From: Allorhodopirellula heiligendammensis
Lineage (GTDB): Bacteria; Planctomycetota; Planctomycetia; Pirellulales; Pirellulaceae
Reading direction: 5' to 3'
DNA: 64,000 nt
Assembly (NCBI RefSeq): GCF_007860105.1
Contig: NZ_SJPU01000002.1
Coordinates: forward strand, 2,261,882-2,325,881
Below are positions 16,194 through 24,558 of this stretch, one piece after another (the stretch's first letter is position 1; the number at the start of each line of letters is the position of its first letter). The notes beneath the pieces are model-generated. The model saw nothing but the letters and a program-made list of their open reading frames with translations. It ran no database searches and was not told the DNA's origin. The translations under genes and the position numbers were made by a program.

Positions 16194-18736
16194 CCTCGCT
16201 CGGTCGAGCGTGGTGGTGGTTTCTGCTCTGTTTGCCCTTGGTCGTCGGCTGCGACGGCTGCCGGTTAACCAGTGAACCTGACGAAGCGGCCCCGCAGAGT
16301 GAAACGCAGCAACCGCCCTTCACGTCTCGCGCCGCCGATGCATACCCTGCATCGCGCCCCGATATGCAGACCAGCGAGAGTCCCAACGGATCGGTAAAAC
16401 CGGGTCATTGGACGAGCGCCCGACTATCCATACGCAGCAATCTCGATGACCGCCGCGGCGTGGTGCAAACTCGCAGCGAGGTTGGCGAGTCTCCAAACGG
16501 TCTGCTCGACGATGGATCGCTGGACGCACTTGAACCTGAGTTAACGAGTTCGTTTTTTGTCCGTCGCCCCGCTGTCTTGCCCAAGGGACAAATGCGGCGA
16601 TTGGAGACGCGTTTCCTCGCGCCTCGTCGCGAAGGCCAGATGTTTGAAAACGTGATCATGGACGGGCAGTTTCTGGGGCGCGATTCGACTGCCCGCTTCG
16701 ACCTCCGTCCCGCCCGCTTTGCGGTGATGTTGCCCCAGACGTATTTCTTGGTCATTCTCACCAACCGCCCCGAACGATTCACTCGCTGGCAAACATCAAA
16801 TTGGGTACGTGCGGTTCACGGTGCTGACTCTTTCAAGCGACCACCCCAAAACTACCGTATCGTCATTCCGCCCACGCAAGGCGTGCTACCACTTGCGGAA
16901 ACCGCCCTCGACTGGACCTCGACCGCCGTGTTGTTGTGGGATGATTTACCAGCGAGCTCACTGACACCGGGACAGCGAACCGCTATTTTGGACTGGCTGA
17001 ATTTTGGTGGGCTGATTGTTGTCAACGGCCCGGCGGGAGTTGACTCGCTCACCGATGCTGATTTTCAGGACCTATTGCCTGTGATCCCCGGTGGCGCTGC
17101 CGAACTGCTAGCGGGCGACGCGCAAGATTTCATTCGTTCTCATAGCGTCGTCGCCGACCCCTCCACCGCGAGGGTAATCGAAGACCTCCAAGGCAATTCC
17201 TCGTTCGTCGCAGCGGCTGGCCAGCAAAGACCAGACGCCTTGGAGATCGGTGATGGGGGACTGCTGCTGGAACGCCGGGTGGGACGTGGAAGATTGGTGC
17301 AGTCCCGAATCGATCTGATGAGCCCGTGGCTCATGCCCTGGAAGTCGTACGACAGCTTCGTCAACTCCGCGATCCTGGCACGGCCGCCACGAGTATTTCG
17401 ACGCGAGCAAGTTGCCGCCGACGCGACCCCATCGGCCGCGACGCCGCTCTCGCCAGAGACACCACTCGTTTCACCGGATGACGCGACAGTTCTCGGATCA
17501 GACATTACTCCGTCCCCGTCTGTGCGACAGAGTTTTGTGGGATTTCATACGGACGTGACCTCGCCAGCGATCAACACGGGGTTACGGCTGTTTTCGCGTG
17601 ACGCGAAAATGCGAGTTCCTCGCAATGATGACACGGCAAGCGAGACGCCGAAATCGGAATCAACTGCGGACGCCGACGCACCATTCGCAGCGTGGAAAAG
17701 CGATGACGTGTGGCCGCACCCAGTTAGCGGTCTGGGTGCCTGGACGAACGAGAGTGATCTGCTGACCTGGGGCCAGAACCAACTCCGTCAAGAAATTGGC
17801 GTGACGATTCCCAAATCCTCCTTGGTGTTTCGTAGCTTGCTGATTTATTTAGTGATTTTGATCCCCCTGAATTACACCGTCTTTCGATTGCTCGGTCAGC
17901 TCGAATGGGCGTGGCTGGCAGTCGTGCCGTTGTCAATCGCCGGCGCGTTTTGGGTGGCCCACGCCGCCCAACTCGATGTTGGATTCGCACGGAGTCGCAA
18001 TGAAGTGGCCATGCTCGAATTGCCCGTGAATTACTCTCGGGGTCACCTCACGCGAGTGGTTGGACTCTACAACTCGCTGGCGAGCCGTTACCGCATCGAT
18101 TTCAACAGCCCTGATGCTGCGATCGAAGTCATTCGGAGGCGAGGCCAGGACGAACAGGACGCGAGTTTGTTTGGCACGGTCGATGCTGATTTCGAACTCG
18201 GCTTCGAAGCCGGGCCCTCCATGAATAACATCGGCGTGGGTAGCAACTCGTATGGCGTTGTGCATGCGGAGCAAATCATCGACGTCGCCGGCCCTGTACA
18301 CCTGCAAACCACTGCGCAGGACGCCCCCCGCCGCTCCATCGACGGAGCATCCATCGTGAATGATTCCTCGCTAGAGCTACTCGATGCTTTCGTGATCGAA
18401 CGTGACGCAGCGGGGGAGGCGAGGATGGCGACTTTGGGCACGATCGGCAGCGGTGCCCGAAAATCGATTCGCATGCAAGCGGTCGGGAGGGTGGTGGTGC
18501 CAAGGGACCTCCCCATGGGCATGACTGACGCGATGAACCAACTACTCGCTCACGACGCAATCCCTCCGGGATCGGCGCGACTGGTGGCACGCCTCGACCA
18601 AGCGATCGGCGGAATGAAGATCTCTCCTGATTGCAAACAGGTGCGAGCGCAAACACTCGTGCTCGCCCATCTCGCTCACCCTCAGCGTGCTCCTGCAATG
18701 AGCGACGAAAATCTAGTCGGCGATGCACTGCCGTAG
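16187..18736 (+). CDS. Large lipoprotein/membrane protein, planctomycete-type, unknown function
   Basis: The ATG at 16187 overlaps the stop of the upstream gene and begins a 849-residue protein with a Trp-rich signal peptide and lipobox (LVVGC, Cys22). After a disordered segment comes a region with WTSTAVLLWDDL and LDWLNFGGLIVVNGPAG. This has the look of the glutamine-amidotransferase-like domain found in periplasmic-facing bacterial membrane proteins (BatA/DUF4159-like context), here without visible catalytic residues. Two hydrophobic segments (LIYLVILIPLNYTVF and LAVVPLSIAGAFWVAHAA) sit about two thirds along. A beta-rich C-terminal domain follows. It is probably an envelope protein. The coupling with the L7/L12-motif protein suggests they act together. 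Confidence 0.7.
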   Translation: MVASLGRAWWWFLLCLPLVVGCDGCRLTSEPDEAAPQSETQQPPFTSRAADAYPASRPDMQTSESPNGSVKPGHWTSARLSIRSNLDDRRGVVQTRSEVGESPNGLLDDGSLDALEPELTSSFFVRRPAVLPKGQMRRLETRFLAPRREGQMFENVIMDGQFLGRDSTARFDLRPARFAVMLPQTYFLVILTNRPERFTRWQTSNWVRAVHGADSFKRPPQNYRIVIPPTQGVLPLAETALDWTSTAVLLWDDLPASSLTPGQRTAILDWLNFGGLIVVNGPAGVDSLTDADFQDLLPVIPGGAAELLAGDAQDFIRSHSVVADPSTARVIEDLQGNSSFVAAAGQQRPDALEIGDGGLLLERRVGRGRLVQSRIDLMSPWLMPWKSYDSFVNSAILARPPRVFRREQVAADATPSAATPLSPETPLVSPDDATVLGSDITPSPSVRQSFVGFHTDVTSPAINTGLRLFSRDAKMRVPRNDDTASETPKSESTADADAPFAAWKSDDVWPHPVSGLGAWTNESDLLTWGQNQLRQEIGVTIPKSSLVFRSLLIYLVILIPLNYTVFRLLGQLEWAWLAVVPLSIAGAFWVAHAAQLDVGFARSRNEVAMLELPVNYSRGHLTRVVGLYNSLASRYRIDFNSPDAAIEVIRRRGQDEQDASLFGTVDADFELGFEAGPSMNNIGVGSNSYGVVHAEQIIDVAGPVHLQTTAQDAPRRSIDGASIVNDSSLELLDAFVIERDAAGEARMATLGTIGSGARKSIRMQAVGRVVVPRDLPMGMTDAMNQLLAHDAIPPGSARLVARLDQAIGGMKISPDCKQVRAQTLVLAHLAHPQRAPAMSDENLVGDALP

Positions 18737-18879
18737 CTGCTCGGAGCAATCCCACGGATTCTGCCCTCCCCAGGCAGTTGTGATGGAAATAGTTGCTGGC
18801 CCTGCGATACCTTCGTTCGCGGTAGGGGTTTGTTCTTTAGCAGCACAAACAACTCACTCCGCGTTGGGAGATGGAATAA

Positions 18880-19173
18880 ATGCATCATACGGCACATCAA
18901 GACGCTTCAATTGCTAAACCACAGTCGTCGCCGCCCCGGCAACGCGACACGCTGTCGGATACAGGGGTCATGCGCATCCTTGGCGAGTATCCTCCCCCGC
19001 ATGAAAAGGCGGCACATGAAGAACTGCCGGCGATGCGGCAATGTCCACTCTGCTCACGCAATGTTCCCGAGGCCTCAACCGTCTGCAAACATTGCCAATG
19101 TTACGTTGGTCCGTCACCCGACTACCTGACTTCGCTGAACGGGTCAACGCACAAGCAGCGGCCCCAGCCATGA
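18880..19173 (+). CDS. Small double-CxxC zinc-ribbon protein
   Basis: The 97-residue protein has a disordered N-terminus and one clear zinc-ribbon: CPLCSRNVPEASTVCKHC, that is two CxxC knuckles eleven residues apart, followed by CYVGPSPDYL. Such rubredoxin-like knuckles bind zinc and often mediate protein or nucleic-acid contacts. An in-frame ATG at 18969 would give a shorter form starting nearer the ribbon. It is convergent with the DUF1990 gene, 28 bp away. It is not obviously linked to its upstream neighbour. Confidence 0.6.
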   Translation: MHHTAHQDASIAKPQSSPPRQRDTLSDTGVMRILGEYPPPHEKAAHEELPAMRQCPLCSRNVPEASTVCKHCQCYVGPSPDYLTSLNGSTHKQRPQP

Positions 19174-19201
19174 TGTTGAATTCGCATTCTCAGGAGCGTA
19201 G

Positions 19202-19795
19202 CTACCCGCTTGTCGCGGTAGCTTGGAGGTCCTGTTGCATGGCTCGAGCAACGCTGTCGACGAAGCGTCGTTGGTAGTAGCGAATCACGGGCGTTCCAAT
19301 TCCGGCCGCAATGCTGCTCGCACGTGAGAACGAGCGAATTGAAAATCGAACCTTTTCAGTGTTCGGATCGAATGCCACGGTGAACCGTTCCTCGCCAATC
19401 ATGATGTGCCGCCCCAGCGTGCCCACAGCGAATGAGAAACAGTGACCACCGTCCGTCTTGGTGGGGGACCTCACATCCACGACGCGGCAGCAATTGAGCG
19501 TCCACACTCGCATCACACGCGCGACGATGGCGGTGTCTTGGCCAACGAACAGTGGCCCGTCGCGAAACAGCGAAACCCATGGAAGTTGCAGACAGCGACC
19601 TTGCTGCAAATTTTCACACGCAGCGGCAAAGCACGCCTCTCCACGCCCCAGATCGACAGCGTGTTCGTTGTGAAAATAATTCGCCGGCATCGCACCCCAG
19701 GTTTCACCGACCTCTTGATACGACAGCGCGTCATTACTCTGATTGCGTGTGCATCTCAGCAGCTCAAGTTCGGTGGGTCGTCGCAGTGTGATCAT
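19202..19795 (-). CDS. DUF1990 family protein
   Basis: The 197-residue protein shows the DUF1990 layout: a Tyr-containing N-terminal helix, LGRGEACFAAACENLQQGRCLQLPW, a VARVMRVWTLNCCRVVDV strand pair, and FSFAVGTLGRHIMIGEERFTV with a final FSRASSIAAGIGTPVIRYYQRRF. These proteins are found in bacteria and plants and their biochemical role is unsettled. The ATG overlaps the stop of the upstream SDR gene by four bases (ATGA), so the two are translated from one message. Neighbouring of DUF1990 with NmrA-like reductases suggests a shared, unknown small-molecule pathway. Confidence 0.8.
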   Translation of the reverse strand: MITLRRPTELELLRCTRNQSNDALSYQEVGETWGAMPANYFHNEHAVDLGRGEACFAAACENLQQGRCLQLPWVSLFRDGPLFVGQDTAIVARVMRVWTLNCCRVVDVRSPTKTDGGHCFSFAVGTLGRHIMIGEERFTVAFDPNTEKVRFSIRSFSRASSIAAGIGTPVIRYYQRRFVDSVARAMQQDLQATATSG

Positions 19796-20727
19796 GCCTT
19801 CGCATGTCCCGCAGCTTCTCCGGCGAGAGCCCTGGCAATGGCGGCATCAACCGACATTGCATCGATCTGAAAACGCTCGGCGGAAGAATCCGTTACGATC
19901 GTCGGATTGGCCAGTCCCGTCACCATGTCCGAACCGATGCGAGCAGTTTCGGGGGTCACCAGCGACAGCCACAATCCAGATAGCCAGGGAGTTAAAAACG
20001 GAACCGGAATGAAGACGCGTCGCAGGCCATTTTGTTGGGAATACTCAGCCAATATCTCACGGTAGGTTGTCGTGTCGGGGGTGCCGATTTCGACAATCTC
20101 CGATGCGGACAGTTCAATATCCGCTGCGGCCATCAGGTAGCGCACCAAGTCGGCAGTACCGATAGGTTGGGTCTGCGTGGAGAGCCATTGAGGACAGATC
20201 ATTACTGGCAGACGGTGACAAAGATTCTTAACCATTTCGAAAGAGAGACTTCCCGCCCCAATCACCATCGCCGCGCGAAACTCAATCGTAGGAACGCGAC
20301 CCTGCCGCAGAATTCGTCCGACCTCTTGGCGACTGCGCAAATGCTCCGACAGCCCATCAGCCTCCCGACCGAGGCCCCCAAGATAAATTAGCCGATCGAG
20401 TCCGGCCTCAGCGGCTGCATCACGAAAATGACCGGCCGCCCTGCGATCTCGCTGAGCAAAATCACCGTCACCCGACATCGAGTGCACCAGATAGTACGCT
20501 AGATCGCACCCCTCCATGGCCCGTCTCAACGAATCAGGCTGCAGCACGTCAGCTTCGATCACCGAAATCCGTTCGTCCTCCCTAAATTCGCTCTTCGTGC
20601 GATCGCGCGTCATGCAACGAACATAGAAACCGGCCTCGAGGAGCCGCGGCAATAACGCACCGCCCACGTGTCCAGTCGCGCCAGTCAGCAGAACATGACG
20701 TCGCTCGTCAAACATAATTGAGTCCAT
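19792..20727 (-). CDS. NmrA-like/atypical short-chain dehydrogenase, NAD(P)-binding
   Basis: The 311-residue protein begins with a Rossmann nucleotide-binding motif, VLLTGATGHVGGALL (the TGxxGxxG of atypical SDRs). It continues with RCMTRDRTKSEF, ADVLQPDSL, DLAYYLVHSMSG and a downstream EFRAAMVIGAGSLSFEM. The classical YxxxK catalytic pair is not present as such, as in many NmrA-like and complex-I-assembly-like members that bind NAD(P) without classical dehydrogenase chemistry. It is translationally coupled to DUF1990. The next gene upstream is a separate ISL3 element. The start could be an in-frame ATG four codons in. Confidence 0.85.
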   Translation of the reverse strand: MDSIMFDERRHVLLTGATGHVGGALLPRLLEAGFYVRCMTRDRTKSEFREDERISVIEADVLQPDSLRRAMEGCDLAYYLVHSMSGDGDFAQRDRRAAGHFRDAAAEAGLDRLIYLGGLGREADGLSEHLRSRQEVGRILRQGRVPTIEFRAAMVIGAGSLSFEMVKNLCHRLPVMICPQWLSTQTQPIGTADLVRYLMAAADIELSASEIVEIGTPDTTTYREILAEYSQQNGLRRVFIPVPFLTPWLSGLWLSLVTPETARIGSDMVTGLANPTIVTDSSAERFQIDAMSVDAAIARALAGEAAGHAKA

Positions 20728-20912
20728 CGTGTACTAACCGCATAGTGTTCCCATACATAACTCGCGCACGTCCTGCAAAGCCGGCTTAATCCCTCGGACT
20801 ACGCGACGAATCGCCCTGACTACTGATCACCGCAGCAACGGCTTCTTTAGGAATAATTTAAATGATGCCTCGCTCAATACCTTCATCGCTACATAGGAAA
20901 TCGGGAAATCAT

Positions 20913-22248
20913 GGCTCATCCAGCGAAAGCGTACTCTGTTTGATGGAGCGAGTAGAGCGTGAGCTCAAAATACTCACGGTCGCGGATACCGTAGGATTGC
21001 CTTTGGACAGTCTTGATTTTGTTGCTGGTGCCCTCCATCGGTCCGGATGATATCCGGTGCGCAAAATAGTTCATCAGTCCCTCTTCATGCCGCATCAACG
21101 TCTTGGCCATTGTTTTGCGGAGGGGCCAGTCCGGTCGCTATCGCTCGCTCACACCAAGACCGCAGGAACAACTGGGCCGGCCAGCGAAACGTATACCTCC
21201 AAAACATTCGCAGCTCCTCCTTGAGATAATACGCCGTGGCTAGCGGCTCATTGAGTTCCAAGGCCGCGGCCAGGTGTGCTTCCTCGTTGCGATCTGCACG
21301 TAGGTTCTCGGGATTCTTCAGCAGCAGCCATCGACTCCCCTTGAGCACCGACTTTTCAGCGGCGGTCGCTTTCTGGAAGAGTTGCCGACGGAACGTCGTC
21401 AACTTTTCGTTCATTAATTTCACGACATGGAAGCGGTCAAACACGATATCGGCGTTAGGAAGGTTCCCACGCACCGCAAGGATGTAGGCGCTGGACATGT
21501 CCATCGCAACCGCTTCGATGCGATGCCGCCGACGGCCCAGTCGTTTCCAAAAAGGTACCAGCGAATCGGCCGATTTGCCTTCTCCCACGAAGATAATCGC
21601 ACCGCTGTCCAGGTCCATCACCAGCGTCACGTAGCGGTGACCTTTGCCAATGCAGATCTCATCGATGGCGATTCGCCGTACGTCTTTCAGGGAAGGATTG
21701 GCAAATCGCCGCTGGAGGTCCGTCTTTTTGATTTCTTTGATCACATCCCAGGTAACGCCAAGCAGATCAGCAACGTCCTTTCTCGTCATGCTTCGAGTTA
21801 ACTGCAAAGCGTATTTCCCCCAGCCCTTGGTGTAGCTTCGGCGGGCGGCGGCAAATTCAATTTGGATTTGGCGAACGGCCCCGCAATCATTGCACTGCAC
21901 GCGAGGCGAGGAGGCGACGACTACGGTCCGTTTTAGGCCGATCGGAGAAGCTCGAAATTCTCGTTGCCTGAGCTCTCGACGGATCACGTTCCGGCTATCG
22001 CACGATGGACAGTAAATCGCCTTTTCGCTTGGCTGGACATAAAATCGTGTGACGCCTTTGGAGAACTCAATCCGCGTCTGCTGGAAGCCACGGATGCCAA
22101 AGGACTGATACAACAAGGTGGTGGACATGTGCATTTTTCAAAGAAGACGTGAGAAATCTCCTCGAAAGATCGCATGTCCACGCTTTTTCTTCCATACACC
22201 ACATTCTCGATCGCCCCCAGCCTCGCGCACCCGTCAGTTGGATGAGCC
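20913..22248 (-). mobile_element. ISL3-family insertion sequence, degenerate
   Basis: The perfect 10-bp inverted repeat GGCTCATCCA (20913-20922) and TGGATGAGCC (22239-22248) flanks the transposase gene. It gives a 1.34-kb element, a normal ISL3 size, and the left repeat overlaps the transposase stop codon. The 8 bp on either side are not identical (GAAATCAT and TACTTTCT), so target duplication is not preserved or the true ends lie slightly outside. Confidence 0.6.
20916..22134 (-). pseudogene. ISL3-family transposase, frameshifted
   Basis: The first part (22134-21126) carries the N-terminal zinc-binding region (CPSCDSRNV and CNDCGAV), the helix-turn-helix TRKDVADLLGVTWDVIKEI and DDE-domain landmarks: IAIDEICIGKG, TLVMDLDSGAIIFVGEG, VAMDMSSAY and NADIVFDRFHVVKLMNE. 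The frame then breaks. The remaining domain, including SGPMEGTSNKIKTVQRQSYGIRD with the conserved glutamate of the triad, is in another frame (20916-21119). The shift maps to a run of four C at 21122-21125 (G on the plus strand), where three would keep the frame. Together the parts make about 400 residues, the usual family length. It is probably inactive, although slippage at the C run cannot be excluded. Confidence 0.85.
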
Positions 22249-22314
22249 TACTTTCTCGACATCCTTGTCACGTTGGGAGTTCGCTGCCATCCCTTCAAAA
22301 TGCACTGTTCGTGG

Positions 22315-23400
22315 CTATTCCTTCGCCCAGTTGAACTTTTGCTTAAGGCCATTTAGATGTTGATAGCCGATGATTTTTTCATGCTGCAATCGTCCCACCA
22401 GAATCCCCGGAGCAATCCTAAGTTCTTCCGCCAACGCCAGCACGGCACTAATGGACTTGGTTGTTTTTAGAGCAGCGTCGAACTCACGCGGAATGAGAAG
22501 CTCGCGAGCGAATTTATTGGCGGCAGCCTCTCGCGGGTCATCTGAGTACCTCACATCAATGTAAGTTTGCTTCTTACTGTCACTAAGAATATGCCCGGCT
22601 TCGTGAAACAACGTGAACCAGAAAATGTCATTCATTTTGCCTCGAAGATTGACCGCAATCATCGCTTTGTGCGGGGATAGCCATCGTGCCGCTCCGTTGA
22701 TTTTCCCACCCTTGATTTCCGGCACCAAGCACAAGGCAACACCTGATGCTGCGAATGCTTCCTTCATCTTGGGAATAAAAACGCCTGGTGCTTCCATTGT
22801 CAGCTCACGAATCTCGGAAACAGCCGCTGCAAATGCTCGTCTATTGAAGTGTTGGGCTTCGATCGATTCGGACTCTTTTTCGGCGATCCTAAGCCAAGTT
22901 GCCAGCCGGCAGTCCAGACACGACGCATCTTGTGACTTCCGAAAAGAAAACTGACCTTCGCACCAACCGTCCCTCCATGCTCCAACAGTTGCCACCCGAA
23001 AGAAGCTCAGCGTTTGTTCGAGAAGAGAGATCTTGTCCTGCGTAGCTTCGAGGTACCCGCGTTTGACTAGTTCGTTGGTGGGAACCAGCTTCAGCCACTC
23101 AATATCTTTCGCAAGCTCTTCGCGAGCTTGAAGGCGAGCCAACTGCTCTTGATACTCCGCTTCCAAGTTGTTCCAGATTCTGGCGGGAACGTTGGTTACA
23201 CGTTCCAGCAGCATTGCCGTTTGCTGCGTTAACGGGGCCTTGCCCTTGATGATTTGATTGAGGGTCTTGGTCGCCAGGCCTGTTCGCTCGGCGAGTTCTC
23301 GTTGGTCAATCCCCAGTTCGTCGATCGTTTCCCGGAGCGTTGCTCCAGGTGGGACGGCAAAGTCCGGTTCGTAGCGGTATCGTTTTGCGTTGGTTGCCAT
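22315..23400 (-). CDS. HigA-type antitoxin fused to an ImmA/IrrE-type zinc metalloprotease
   Basis: Residues 15-70 form an XRE/HigA helix-turn-helix (GATLRETIDELGIDQRELAER, then TLNQIIKGKAPLTQQTA), the DNA-binding antitoxin and autorepressor part. The remaining 290 residues end with an ImmA/IrrE-type domain carrying the zinc protease motif HEAGH (266-270) after WFTLF. In this family the protease cleaves or regulates repressors in response to DNA or other stress. The full length (361) is typical of fused HigA/ImmA proteins (COG3093 plus COG2856). The gene follows the toxin by 58 bp in the toxin-first order of higBA operons. It lies in the accessory island between an IS element and a broken regulator gene. 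Confidence 0.85.
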   Translation of the reverse strand: MATNAKRYRYEPDFAVPPGATLRETIDELGIDQRELAERTGLATKTLNQIIKGKAPLTQQTAMLLERVTNVPARIWNNLEAEYQEQLARLQAREELAKDIEWLKLVPTNELVKRGYLEATQDKISLLEQTLSFFRVATVGAWRDGWCEGQFSFRKSQDASCLDCRLATWLRIAEKESESIEAQHFNRRAFAAAVSEIRELTMEAPGVFIPKMKEAFAASGVALCLVPEIKGGKINGAARWLSPHKAMIAVNLRGKMNDIFWFTLFHEAGHILSDSKKQTYIDVRYSDDPREAAANKFARELLIPREFDAALKTTKSISAVLALAEELRIAPGILVGRLQHEKIIGYQHLNGLKQKFNWAKE

Positions 23401-23458
23401 CGGTGCTGCCGTTTTTTATGCGTTGTGTATATTTAGGGTCGTTTCGCTCCATCGCGGC

Positions 23459-23794
23459 TCAGTGGTAATCCTTGATTGCCTGAATCACTACCGCCGTGAC
23501 CTCCTCCAGAATCAGCCCTCCGTCTTTCTTGCGGGGAAGTGGGTCGTGATCCGGTGAGAAAATCAGGCGATATGGATGTGCGAGATCCACGGCAAACTTC
23601 CCTTTCAGGTTTCCGGTTAGGGCGTGACAACGTGCTCCTGGGACGAGGAGCAAGTCAGCAAGCGTCTCGGCAGCTTGCATTTGCCCTAGTCGCATCTGCA
23701 ACTTCAGAGCCATGGGCTTGCCGAACTTCGCCTGTGACTCCGTCGCGGACGAGCAAATTTTGCAAAGTTTCTTGTTGGTAAATTCGATCTGCAA
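23459..23794 (-). CDS. HigB/RelE-like toxin of the toxin-antitoxin pair
   Basis: The start is taken as the TTG at 23794, with AAGGA about nine bases upstream; longer starts add a composition-poor leader. The 111-residue product shows the killer-protein pattern: IEFTNKKLCKICSS, KLQMRLGQMQAAETLADLL, PGARCHALTGNLKGKFAVDLAHPYRLIF and a C-terminal EVTAVVIQAIKDYH. RelE-fold toxins of this group cleave translated mRNA on the ribosome. Toxin-first order and the adjacent HigA-type gene support a HigBA system. The DLAHPYRLIF and KDYH segments are the most conserved parts of the family. Confidence 0.8.
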   Translation of the reverse strand: MQIEFTNKKLCKICSSATESQAKFGKPMALKLQMRLGQMQAAETLADLLLVPGARCHALTGNLKGKFAVDLAHPYRLIFSPDHDPLPRKKDGGLILEEVTAVVIQAIKDYH

Positions 23795-24044
23795 CGGAGA
23801 TGTCCTTGAGAAATAGTTTACCGAACTGGTAAACAAAAAGCAATAACACAAAGCATAGCGAAAGTGTAGCCAAGTGGCAAAACGGGGCATCGGGGTTGAC
23901 TTTTCGGTTAAATCAGCCGGCAATCAAGACGGTCACTCGGTAAGGTGCAGCAAATGGCCTGGTGCTGATCTGTTCAATCTTTGGAGGCGACTTAGGCGTG
24001 CGAACGTGAACACTTTGGGCGGGGTTCTGTCAGCCTCCGCAGTC

Positions 24045-24383
24045 TCAATCGCGACGGTATGCGACAGCCTCGGGCGCAAGTCCGAGGTGTACGAGACGAT
24101 CTGCATCCACCAGACGCAACGCGACGAAAGGTGTGTTGTCACGATGCCCGGCCCAGGCAGCAAACCATTTATTGGTCTCAGTGTTGTAGTTCGTGAGAAG
24201 TCGAACCTCGTCAAAATTCTGCTGACTGAGAAGGGTCTTTGTCGGCCCGAGATCATCAGGCTCTGAAGGTCCAGAGCGAATAGCCTCCAGGATCTTTTTT
24301 GCCCGAGATGCAGACGAAGCGGCGGCCAGTGCCCGCAGGTCACTATGCCCAATCCACTGCACCAATACTCGCTTTTCCGCCAT
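24045..24383 (-). pseudogene. Truncated N-terminal (CARF-like) domain of an RtcR-type sigma-54 regulator
   Basis: From the ATG at 24383 (GGGAG upstream) the protein reads MAEKRVLVQWIGHSDLRALA, then GPTKTLLSQQNFDEVRLLTNYN, ETNKWFAAWAG. This is the beginning of the CARF-like N-terminal domain I associate with sigma-54-interacting regulators of the RtcR group. The frame ends after 112 residues with sequence lacking conserved features, and neither an AAA+ domain nor a helix-turn-helix follows, so the gene is cut off about 95 residues in. It is probably a remnant left by rearrangement in the island. It could also be a short stand-alone sensor, which I consider less likely. Confidence 0.4.
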
Positions 24384-24390
24384 CCGCACC

Positions 24391-24419
24391 ACTCCCGTTG
24401 TGAAATCACAACGGGGAGT
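24391..24419. promoter_or_regulatory. 29-bp palindrome at the start of the CARF-like fragment
   Basis: ACTCCCGTTGTGA is repeated as its complement with one extra base around an AA centre, just upstream of the start codon at 24383. It overlaps the GGGAG ribosome-binding region on the minus strand. It could be an operator or an mRNA hairpin masking the start. Confidence 0.4.
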
Positions 24420-24558
24420 TGTACTTCACCGAGATTAATAGCTCAATCTGGGAAGGCTGGAGCAGCACAGGGGAGAAAGACTGCAATGATTAGAGGGTGC
24501 GGAAGAACGATCACTCAAGTCAGAGAGCTCACAACCCCGAATACTTGAGCGTCTAAGC

